The notes beneath the pieces were generated by a model. The model had not been told where the DNA came from and did no database searches. It saw only the letters and a list, made by a program, of their open reading frames with translations. Below are positions 1 to 5,383 of a DNA stretch of 5,747 nt, in pieces (positions within the stretch are counted from its first letter, which is position 1; the number at the start of each line of letters is the position of its first letter). The position numbers and the translations under genes were made by a program. Source of the DNA: an uncultured Collinsella sp. GTDB taxonomy: Bacteria > Actinomycetota > Coriobacteriia > Coriobacteriales > Coriobacteriaceae. Location: NCBI GenBank assembly GCA_900757465.1, contig CAAENY010000099.1:1-5747 (forward strand), written 5' to 3'.

Positions 1-103
1 CGACTGTGCCCTCGCCATCGAGCTGCTTGAGGGCCTTGAGCGTCTTGACGACGGGCAGCGGGCAGGCATCGCCCATGGCATTGACTTCAATTTTGGTAGA
101 CAT
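1..103 (-). CDS. yedF: YedF, TusA/SirA-like selenium metabolism protein (partial, N-terminal 34 codons)
   Basis: The ATG at 103-101 opens a frame that runs off the left edge after 34 complete codons. The visible protein is a TusA/SirA-type fold start: a short beta strand (TKIEVNAMG) and then DACPLPVVKTLKAL, the family's Cys-Pro-x-Pro motif with Cys14 at the start of the first helix. In TusA this cysteine carries persulfide sulfur. In YedF proteins the N-terminal TusA-like domain is followed by a second domain, which lies outside this window, and the gene is commonly found beside selD. A ribosome binding site AAAGGA sits at 116-111, seven bases before the ATG. The gene follows selD after 61 nt, so co-transcription is likely. 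The yedF call rests on the CPxP domain plus the selD neighbour; a plain TusA paralogue is the alternative. The molecular role of YedF in selenium delivery is not settled. Confidence 0.8.
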   Translation of the reverse strand, partial: MSTKIEVNAMGDACPLPVVKTLKALKQLDGEGTV

Positions 104-110
104 AGCAAAA

Positions 111-139
111 TCCTTTCGAAAGAACCGTTCTAGAGAACG
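111..139 (-). promoter_or_regulatory. Possible paired hairpins over the yedF ribosome binding site
   Basis: In the 61-nt gap between selD and yedF the transcript can form CGTTC-TCTA-GAACG (139-126). This is followed by a short stem TTCTT/AAGGA closed by TCGA (about 124-111), which pairs the ribosome binding site AAAGGA of yedF. Neither stem has a T tract after it, so this is not an intrinsic terminator. It may limit yedF translation. Both stems are short, and this is a weak call from inspection only. Confidence 0.25.
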
Positions 140-164
140 ATAAACAGTTACATAAACGTGCGGG

Positions 165-1214
165 CTAGCGGACAACGCGGACGGCAGGACCGCCTGGCAC
201 CAGCTCGCACACGCGACCGACGACGGCGGCGATACGTCCTTCGGCATGCAGGCGACGCGCAAGCTCATCCACATTCGCCGCGGGCACCGCTATGAGCAAA
301 CCACCAGACGTCTGCGGATCGTAAAGAGCATCCAACATGCCCGGCTCCAGGTCCTCGTCGGCGGTCACGCGCGGGCCAAAGAAATCCTGGTTGCGGTAGG
401 AGCCCGCGGGGATAATACCCAGACGCGCCATGTCGAGCACCTGGTCAAAGAGCGGCACCGCCCCCGACGCGAGCTCAATCTGCACGCCCGAGCCCTCGGC
501 CATCTCGCACGCATGCCCGATCAGGCCAAAGCCCGTGATGTCGGTGCAGCCGTGAAGCTCGAGTCCCTCGGCCAGACGAATCGGAGCCTCGTTGAGGGTG
601 CGCATCGAGTCAAACATGGCTGCGGCCTCGTCCTGCTCGATGAGCTCGCCCTTAATGGCCGTGGTGATGATGCCCGAGCCGATCGCCTTGGTCAGCAGCA
701 GGGCATCGCCCACGCGCGCGCCGCTGTTGGCGAGCATGCGGTCGAGCGCGACAAAGCCGCTCACGGACAGGCCGTACTTGGGCTCGTCATCGTTGATGGT
801 GTGGCCGCCCGCGATGGAGCAACCCGCCTCGACGCACTTGTCGGCGCCGCCCGCCAGAATCTGACCTGCGACCTCGACGCCCAGGCAGCTCGGGATGCAC
901 AGCAAGTTCATGGCATGGCTCGGCCGCCCGCCCATGGCGTATATATCCGACAGCGAGTTGGCCGCGGCGATCTGGCCAAACAGAAACGGGTCGTCGACCA
1001 TCGGCGGGAAGAAGTCGATGGACTGCACGAGGCCCAGGTTATCGCCAACGCGAAAGACACTCGCATCGTCGGAGGTATCGAACCCCACGAGCAGGTTGTC
1101 GTTATGCACATTGGGTAAGTTGCCCAGGACCTGGGCGAGGGCTCCAGGAGCCAACTTAGCGGCTCAACCGCTCGCGGCAGTCATAGACGTGAGCCTCATG
1201 AAATCCTTAGCCAT
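165..1214 (-). CDS. selD: Selenide, water dikinase SelD with selenocysteine at residue 17 (in-frame UGA)
   Basis: SelD makes selenophosphate from selenide and ATP, the selenium donor for selenocysteine tRNA and other selenium products. The gene runs from ATG 1214 to TAG at 167-165 and encodes 349 residues if the UGA at 1166-1164 is read as selenocysteine. The N-terminus reads MAKDFMRLTSMTAASG, then Sec17, then AAK; E. coli SelD has Cys17 and Lys20 at exactly these places after a matching RLT segment. Further family landmarks are the DTSDDASVF aspartates (about 46-54), VQSIDFFPPMVDDPF (about 63-77), GQIAAANSLSDIYAMGG (about 80-96), GGHTINDDEPKYGLSVSG (about 135-152), DITGFGLIGH and DPQTSGGLLIAV. 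Length and motif order match E. coli SelD (347 aa). The start is fixed by GGAAGGGGG at 1228-1220, five bases upstream, and by an 8-nt overlap with the glycosyltransferase gene, which suggests coupled translation. A TTG at 1154 would also open the frame but would drop the catalytic residues. The cysteine at E. coli position 19 is alanine here. Confidence 0.96.
1116..1158 (-). promoter_or_regulatory. Candidate bacterial SECIS element in selD
   Basis: Counting from the base after the UGA, bases 6-11 (TAAGTT) pair with 43-48 (AACTTA). Bases 12-16 (GGCTC) pair with 20-24 (GAGCC) around CTG. Bases 28-33 (GCCCAG) pair with 37-42 (CTGGGC) around GUC. Together these form a compact three-way junction. 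The CAG-GUC-CTG tip resembles the apical GGUC loop of the E. coli fdhF SECIS, where the loop G and U are bound by SelB. The loop lies about 34 nt after the UGA, further than the roughly 22 nt in fdhF. The pairings were found by eye, and which hairpin SelB would bind is an inference. Confidence 0.6.
1164..1166 (-). other. selD: UGA codon predicted to be read as selenocysteine
   Basis: This TGA interrupts selD between Gly16 and Ala18. It aligns with the catalytic Cys17 of E. coli SelD, and the frame continues without another stop to a full-length C-terminus. An in-frame ATG with a strong ribosome binding site precedes it, and a foldable RNA follows it. Natural SelD proteins with Sec at this site are known in several bacteria. 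The organism would need selA, selB and selC elsewhere in its genome. Confidence 0.92.
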
Positions 1215-2424
1215 ACGAACCCCCTTCCAACAAATCAACGACTTTAAGTATACGCGCCAGGCACGCTTCCCAAGAGACCGCCGACGGCTCGAACGTCGAA
1301 GGCGGCGCCGCAAGCGCCTGCGCGATAGCATCTGCCAGTGCGCGCTCAAACAACGGAAGGTCGGCCGCCACGGGCGTGTCGACATCCGTCATACGCGGCG
1401 ACGCCACCCACGTCACGGGAGCACCGGGAAGCATCGCCTCCATCCAGGGACGAACGCCGGGCAAATCGGTCGCCACAACTTTGCAGCCGCACGCGAGGGC
1501 CTCGATCGTCACAAGCGGCAGACCCTCGTAAAAAGAAGGCAGCACAAAGACGTCGGAACTGCGGTAGGCACGCACGAGCCCATCGCTATCCAGGCGCCCC
1601 GCCAGCGTCACCGGCACATCCGAGGCCGCGGCCAAGCGCTCGATACGCGCGTACTCGGCATCGTCCCCGCGGCCGCCCACAAGTACCAAGCCAGATGGGC
1701 GGACGTCATCGTCAATCGGCAATGACACGGCTCGAACCAGCGACTCGACGCCCTTTTTAAAGCAAATCTTGCCCACGTACACAAGCGATCCCGGCTGCCT
1801 CGCCACGCTTGCGTCGCGGCAGAAGACGCGATGGTCGTAGCCCGTCCCAATCACGTGGATGCGATCGGCATCGACGCCGCACACCAGGCCAATCTGCTCA
1901 GCCTGCTCAGCATGGAGCGCAAAGACGGCATCGAGCCGACGAACCGCGCTTACGATGCGATCGCGCTCGAGCGCATGCGAACGCAGCTGGCGCAGGTCGG
2001 TCGAATGACACACGGCAACAACCGGCACGCCCCGGACGCACTCGCGCGCCAATGCGGTCACCAGATACAGGTGATGGCAGAGCACCAGATCGGGCCGAAA
2101 CTCAGCCACCGCCCGATCGATTGCAGCAGCAAATGCCCGCTCAAACGCCTTGAGCATCGAAGGCGTCAGGTCACGATAGCGCGTGGAGGGATAGGGCATG
2201 ACATCGGACATACCGCAGATGGGAAACGGCAGCTCGGGCGACTCGAACGGTACGGCAAACACGGCAGCACGCCGGTCCAGCTCGCCTTGGGTATCACCCG
2301 GTGCCGCGCCGCAAAGCACGGCGGCGCGATGACCCGTCTCGATCTGTTCGCGCACGAGCGCGGCAAGGTAGGTGCCGCTGCCGGTGCTATCTGGTTTTTG
2401 TGCCGAGATATTGAGGATGCGCAT
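1207..2424 (-). CDS. GT-B fold glycosyltransferase, family 4
   Basis: The 405-residue product has the two-domain GT-B layout. The N-terminal acceptor domain opens with MRILNISAQK and a GSGTYL loop (15-20). The C-terminal nucleotide-sugar domain includes LVYVGKICFKKGVESLV (about 214-230, with a KKG donor-phosphate type segment), LVLVGGRGDD and VFVLPSFYEGLPLVTIEAL, holding the E-x7-E motif (Glu300, Glu308) and then ACGCKVVATDLPG. These place it in the GT4 (glycogen synthase-like) clan as a retaining enzyme; donor and acceptor cannot be read from the sequence. No signal peptide or membrane segment is evident, so it is cytoplasmic. The ATG at 2424 is chosen because the domain begins there and AGGGG at 2440-2436 lies upstream, overlapping the activase stop codon. 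An in-frame GTG at 2436 is a less likely start. It follows the activase gene by 14 nt and overlaps selD by 8 nt, so its product may belong to selenium metabolism. That link is inference from position. Confidence 0.88.
   Translation of the reverse strand: MRILNISAQKPDSTGSGTYLAALVREQIETGHRAAVLCGAAPGDTQGELDRRAAVFAVPFESPELPFPICGMSDVMPYPSTRYRDLTPSMLKAFERAFAAAIDRAVAEFRPDLVLCHHLYLVTALARECVRGVPVVAVCHSTDLRQLRSHALERDRIVSAVRRLDAVFALHAEQAEQIGLVCGVDADRIHVIGTGYDHRVFCRDASVARQPGSLVYVGKICFKKGVESLVRAVSLPIDDDVRPSGLVLVGGRGDDAEYARIERLAAASDVPVTLAGRLDSDGLVRAYRSSDVFVLPSFYEGLPLVTIEALACGCKVVATDLPGVRPWMEAMLPGAPVTWVASPRMTDVDTPVAADLPLFERALADAIAQALAAPPSTFEPSAVSWEACLARILKVVDLLEGGSYG
1220..1228 (-). promoter_or_regulatory. 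selD: Ribosome binding site that fixes the selD start
   Basis: GGAAGGGGG on the minus strand is a strong purine-rich Shine-Dalgarno sequence, five bases before the ATG at 1214. It lies inside the last codons of the glycosyltransferase gene. No comparable site precedes the TTG at 1154, so it supports the longer, UGA-containing selD. Confidence 0.85.
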
Positions 2425-2438
2425 GTCACGGTACACCC

Positions 2439-3203
2439 CTAGGCCAAGGCGGCGGCGCGAATCGCCGCGCCGACGGCACCGGCAAAGCGAGCCTGGGGCG
2501 AGGTGGTCACCGGCGACCCCAGTAGCTCGCCCAACCGCTCCACCACGAAGGCGTTCTCGCACAGGCCACCGGTCAGGTAGTACGGGGCGCCCGCGGCCTG
2601 CCCGGCCATGGTCGCCACGCGCGAGACCACGCTGTCGATCACGCCACGCGCAATGTTCTCGCGCGGCTCACCGCGACCAATCAGGCTGATAACCTCGCTT
2701 TCGGCAAACACCGTGCACATGCTGCTGATCTTGGTGGGCTCGCCGGAACGCGCCAGGTCGGCCATCTGCTGCTGGGAAATGCCTAGGCGGTCGGCCATGA
2801 TCTCCAAAAAGCGCCCCGTACCGGCGGCGCACTTGTCGTTCATGGCAAACTTGGCCACGCGGCCACTTTTAAGCTGAATGACTTTGGTGTCCTGGCCGCC
2901 CACGTCAATCACCGTGCCGTGATCGCCAAACAGACGCACGGCACCGGTGCCGTGGCAGGTAATCTCGGTCACGACCTTGTGCGCATAGGGCACGGCGACA
3001 CGGCCGTAGCCGGTCGCGACCACGCGAACATCATCGCCCGTCACGTCATAGCCGGCCGCTGCCAGTGCCTCGCGCAGACGCTCGGCCGCATCGACCGAGG
3101 AGAACCCGGTTGGCTGCACGCACGTCCACGCCACCGAACCCTCCCCGTCGACCACAGCAGCCTTAGCCGCCGTAGACCCGATATCGATCCCGATCCCTAT
3201 CAT
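2439..3203 (-). CDS. yjiL: Acyl-CoA dehydratase activase-like ATPase, YjiL/DCCP-reductase type
   Basis: This 254-residue protein belongs to the ASKHA ATPase superfamily, in the HgdC/BcrA/BadF group. As a homodimer bridged by one [4Fe-4S] cluster, such proteins use ATP to push electrons to a partner iron-sulfur protein. Visible motifs are the phosphate loop GIDIGSTAAK (5-14), VVATGYGR (61-68), EITCHGTGA (80-88), the second phosphate segment VIDVGGQDTKVIQL (98-111), the cluster cysteine in NDKCAAGTGRF (Cys125), the second in SSMCTVFAESE (Cys163) and the adenosine segment YYLTGGLCEN (208-217). It closely resembles E. coli YjiL (255 aa) in length and motif wording. The ATG at 3203 follows GGGAGAGAGCC. 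A TTG six codons upstream overlaps that site and is less likely. The partner YjiM gene lies just upstream, beyond a large inverted repeat. Activation of a classical 2-hydroxyacyl-CoA dehydratase is the alternative role, but the neighbour is YjiM type. Confidence 0.93.
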   Translation of the reverse strand: MIGIGIDIGSTAAKAAVVDGEGSVAWTCVQPTGFSSVDAAERLREALAAAGYDVTGDDVRVVATGYGRVAVPYAHKVVTEITCHGTGAVRLFGDHGTVIDVGGQDTKVIQLKSGRVAKFAMNDKCAAGTGRFLEIMADRLGISQQQMADLARSGEPTKISSMCTVFAESEVISLIGRGEPRENIARGVIDSVVSRVATMAGQAAGAPYYLTGGLCENAFVVERLGELLGSPVTTSPQARFAGAVGAAIRAAALA

Positions 3204-3235
3204 GGCTCTCTCCCAATCCAAACATCAAAGACAGT

Positions 3236-3251
3236 GGCGCGTTCAGGCGCC
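3236..3251 (-). repeat. Small GC-rich hairpin in the activase leader
   Basis: GGCGC and GCGCC flank a 6-base loop about 33 nt before the activase start, on the 5' side of its ribosome binding site. No T tract follows, so it is not a terminator. It sits directly beside the large inverted repeat and may add to a structured spacer. The role is unknown. Confidence 0.4.
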
Positions 3252-3255
3252 TTAG

Positions 3256-3363
3256 CTCTAGGTTTCTCAGGTGCCGGAGGTTGCCCCGAAAGAGGAGCGC
3301 AGCGTACTTTGGTACGCAAGCGACGGTTTGAGGGGCAAGATCCGGTGCCTGAGGAAGCTAGAG
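3256..3363. repeat. Long imperfect inverted repeat (about 108 nt) between the yjiM- and yjiL-like genes
   Basis: Paired blocks on the plus strand, from outside in, are as follows. CTCTAG (3256-3261) pairs with CTAGAG (3358-3363). TTTCTCAGGTGCCGGA (3263-3278) pairs with TCCGGTGCCTGAGGAA (3341-3356), with three G-T pairs. TTGCCCC (3281-3287) pairs with GGGGCAA (3332-3338). After an internal loop, CGC (3298-3300) pairs with GCG (3320-3322), and GCGTAC (3302-3307) pairs with GTACGC (3312-3317) around TTTG. The outer right arm contains the stop codon of the YjiM-type gene. There is no T tract on either side, so it is not an intrinsic terminator. It could be a dispersed intergenic repeat (REP or MITE-like), an RNA processing or stability hairpin that sets the ratio of the two proteins, or an antisense RNA. 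The pairing is direct observation; any function is open. Confidence 0.85.
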
Positions 3364-4521
3364 GGTTTCGATGAAGGCGGCGATGCGAGTCTCGATCTGG
3401 CCCATGTCGCCGTTGCTGTAGTCGGTCTCGATCTTCATATACGGAATACCCGCACCCTCGACAGCCTCCTGCATGCGCGCACTCTCCACGTTAAAGGTGT
3501 GGCACGCCTGCAGCACGCTCTCCACTACGCCATCGACATGATACTTCTCGCACATGGCCAGCGTGTTTTCCATACGACCGTCGTTGGGCGTCATAACCGA
3601 GCAGTTGATGTCCAGGTAGCGGTCGGCGATGGCGCGCAAGATGTCGGGAGCCTCCGGGTCGATCATCATGGCCGCCGTGCGCTCGCCCGAGCAGTCGTCC
3701 ATGCACACGACCACACCGCCGTTGGACTCGATGGTGCGACCGATCTTGTTGATTACGCCGCCCACCGGGCAGCCGGTGATCAGAATGCGCTTGGCATCCG
3801 CCGCAACCGGGCGCTCGCCCGCGTCGTAGGCCTCGCGCAGCTTGGCAACCTTTTGCTCGAGCTGGTCCGTATAGGCCTCAATATCAAAGCTGAACGTACC
3901 GGCAAACATGGTGCTCATCAGGTCGACGCCACTCATGGCCGCCGGCTGGTTAGCCTGCAGGGCGAACATCTCGAGTTGGGCGGTACGCAGGCGATTGCGA
4001 CGACGGACGGCGGCGCGCAGGTCGTCATCAGTAATCGTAATGCCGTAGAAGTTCTCGAGCTCCTCCTTGAGCAGGCGGCACTCCTCGTACCAGCCTTCAC
4101 GCTCGTAGGCGCGATCGCGACCCTGCGGCAGGTGCAGAATGTGCGTGCGCTTGAGCTCGTTGAGTAGCTCGTACATCTTCTTCTTGCCGTCGCAGGTGGT
4201 CTCGCCGATAATCATGTCGCTAAAGTACGTAAACGGGCACTTTTGCGAGTAGGCAAAGCCGTACGTCGATTTGATGAGCGGACACAGATTTGCCGGCAGC
4301 ACCTTCTCGGCCTCGGGAATCACCTCGTCGGACGTGCCGCACAGCGCCACGCTCGCAGCCCCCGCGGCATCGATAATCTCGAGCGGCGTATAGCTGCACA
4401 AAAAGCCGACCAGGCGATTACCCGCCTGTTTATAATCCTTGACGCGAATAAACGCCGCTTTGCGTTGCTCGTTGAACTCCTCAAACGTGCGCGGCAACGG
4501 CTGTTCCTCGATATCGACCAT
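3358..4521 (-). CDS. yjiM: YjiM-type 2-hydroxyacyl-CoA dehydratase superfamily protein (double-cubane cluster protein group)
   Basis: The 387-residue product matches E. coli YjiM (about 383 aa) along its whole length by recognisable wording: SLC/ALC-type GTSDE (62-66), NLCPLIKSTYGF (78-89), KCPFTYFSDMIIGETTCDGKKKMY read as two segments (94-105 and 106-117), ILITGCPVGG (246-255), VDGVVESVLQACHTFNVES (329-347) and IPYMKIETDYS (359-369). Cysteines 42, 61, 80, 95, 110, 251, 277 and 340 sit in these conserved stretches and are candidate iron-sulfur ligands. The related protein from Carboxydothermus hydrogenoformans holds an [8Fe-9S] double-cubane cluster and reduces small molecules such as acetylene in vitro when driven by its ATP-dependent reductase; the physiological substrate is unknown. 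The next gene encodes that reductase type. The ATG at 4521 follows GAGGGG by seven bases. The frame is open further upstream, but without a site or homologous residues. The alternative is a BcrC/HgdB-type acyl-CoA dehydratase subunit, which is less likely because no second dehydratase subunit is encoded nearby. Confidence 0.9.
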   Translation of the reverse strand: MVDIEEQPLPRTFEEFNEQRKAAFIRVKDYKQAGNRLVGFLCSYTPLEIIDAAGAASVALCGTSDEVIPEAEKVLPANLCPLIKSTYGFAYSQKCPFTYFSDMIIGETTCDGKKKMYELLNELKRTHILHLPQGRDRAYEREGWYEECRLLKEELENFYGITITDDDLRAAVRRRNRLRTAQLEMFALQANQPAAMSGVDLMSTMFAGTFSFDIEAYTDQLEQKVAKLREAYDAGERPVAADAKRILITGCPVGGVINKIGRTIESNGGVVVCMDDCSGERTAAMMIDPEAPDILRAIADRYLDINCSVMTPNDGRMENTLAMCEKYHVDGVVESVLQACHTFNVESARMQEAVEGAGIPYMKIETDYSNGDMGQIETRIAAFIETL

Positions 4522-4555
4522 AGTAGTTCCCCTCTCTTGCGCCGATATACCGACA

Positions 4556-4584
4556 ATTAAACAACGAACCCACGCCATACCCAA
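4556..4584 (-). promoter_or_regulatory. Candidate sigma-70-type promoter before the yjiM-like gene
   Basis: Read on the minus strand, TTGGGT (4584-4579) and TTTAAT (4561-4556) are separated by 17 bases. The -10 element matches TATAAT at five of six positions; the -35 matches TTGACA at only three of six. It lies in the 76-nt gap after dppF and would give a leader of about 28 nt ending at the ribosome binding site. It is the best candidate for starting the yjiM-yjiL-glycosyltransferase-selD-yedF unit. Read-through from the transporter genes is equally possible. Confidence 0.35.
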
Positions 4585-4597
4585 AAGGAAGCATCCT

Positions 4598-5383
4598 CTA
4601 GGGAATGGCGTCGATAAGCTCCTGCGTATACGGATCGCTCGGGTGCGCGATCACGTCCTCGGCCGCGCCTTCCTCGACAAGACGACCGTGGTAGAGCACG
4701 CCAATCCGGTCGGACATATGCCGAACCACACGCATATCATGCGTGATAAACAGCAGCGCCACGCCCGTCGTGCGCTGCAGGTCGCGAAGCAAGTTGAGCA
4801 CTTGGGCCTGAACGGACACGTCAAGCGCCGAGACCGGCTCGTCGCATACCACAAGGCGCGGCTCGCAAATAAGTGCCCGTGCCAGATTGAGTCGCTGACG
4901 CTGTCCACCCGAAAGGTCATGCGGATAGCGGTCATAATGCTCTGCCAGAAGACCGACCGAGGCCAGGGCCGAGAGCGCGCGCCCATGGCGCTCATCCGCA
5001 TCGCGCACGCCGGCGATAATCAGCGGCTCCTCCAAAATGCGGCCGACACGGTTGCGCGGGTCAAAAGCCGTAGAGCTATCCTGGAATACCAGCTGGATCT
5101 CGCGACGAAACGGCTTGCGTTCGCGCTCCGACATCGTGACGAGGTCGTGCCCGCGATAGACAATCGAGCCGGAATCCGCACGCTCGAGACCACAGATCAG
5201 GCGTCCAGTCGTCGACTTACCCGATCCGGATTCGCCAACCAGGCCATAGACCTCGCCCGGCGCGATCTCAAAAGACAGATCGTCCACGGCGGTAAAGGCC
5301 TGACGCTTAAAACCTGAGCCCGGCATGGGATACGCTTTAGTCAGATGTGAGACCCTAAGCAGGGCTTCGCTATCAACAGCCAT
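4598..5383 (-). CDS. Oligopeptide/dipeptide-type ABC transporter ATP-binding protein (OppF/DppF family, short form)
   Basis: This cytoplasmic ATPase subunit of a peptide/nickel-type importer has 261 residues. It shows Walker A GESGSGKS (50-57), the Q-loop at Gln101 in LVFQDSSTAFDPRN, the signature LSGGQRQR (157-164), Walker B LVVCDEP (177-183, catalytic Glu182) and the switch histidine His215 in LFITHDM. The QDSSTAFDPRN and PVSALDVSVQAQVLNLL wording is typical of OppF/DppF/NikE. The protein stops at HPSDPYTQELIDAIP, before the cysteine-bearing C-terminal extension that most DppF/OppF proteins (about 320 to 335 aa) carry, so in length it is nearer NikE. The ATG at 5383 follows AAAGGGGAG and overlaps the end of the preceding ATPase gene by 11 nt. 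Peptide transport is the default guess; nickel or another solute cannot be excluded. Confidence 0.9.
   Translation of the reverse strand: MAVDSEALLRVSHLTKAYPMPGSGFKRQAFTAVDDLSFEIAPGEVYGLVGESGSGKSTTGRLICGLERADSGSIVYRGHDLVTMSERERKPFRREIQLVFQDSSTAFDPRNRVGRILEEPLIIAGVRDADERHGRALSALASVGLLAEHYDRYPHDLSGGQRQRLNLARALICEPRLVVCDEPVSALDVSVQAQVLNLLRDLQRTTGVALLFITHDMRVVRHMSDRIGVLYHGRLVEEGAAEDVIAHPSDPYTQELIDAIP

Noticed and set aside
246..1118. Long plus-strand ORF opposite selD (and similar ones at 895-1725, 1831-2442, 3271-4167 and 4439-5317)
   Set aside because: These are antisense shadows of high-GC coding genes. They show no domain motifs and are rich in Arg, His and Ala.
165..1154. selD starting at the TTG at 1154
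   Set aside because: It would remove residues 1-20 including the catalytic position and Lys20, has no clear ribosome binding site, and ignores a strong site and ATG at 1214 in the same frame.
1164..1166. A nonsense mutation making selD a pseudogene
   Set aside because: The stop is UGA exactly at the residue known to be Cys or Sec in SelD, the rest of the frame is intact, and a foldable RNA follows it. A random mutation there is much less likely.
1164..1385. Arginine-rich 73-codon minus-strand ORF ending at the selD UGA
   Set aside because: Its upstream part lies inside the glycosyltransferase gene in another frame and has low-complexity Arg-rich content. Only its last 16 codons are real, as the selD N-terminus.
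3204..3221. TTG start extending the activase by six residues
   Set aside because: It overlaps the ribosome binding site of the ATG at 3203, and the family begins at the first strand, MIGIGIDIGS.
3256..3363. The large inverted repeat as an intrinsic terminator, or as a CRISPR or tRNA gene
   Set aside because: There is no T tract on either side, no spaced direct repeats, and no cloverleaf or T-loop sequence.
4583..4600. Possible terminator after the OppF-type gene (AGAGGA, 4-base loop, TCCTTT on the minus strand)
   Set aside because: The stem is at most six pairs with a wobble, has little GC, and only a few T bases follow. It is too weak to call.
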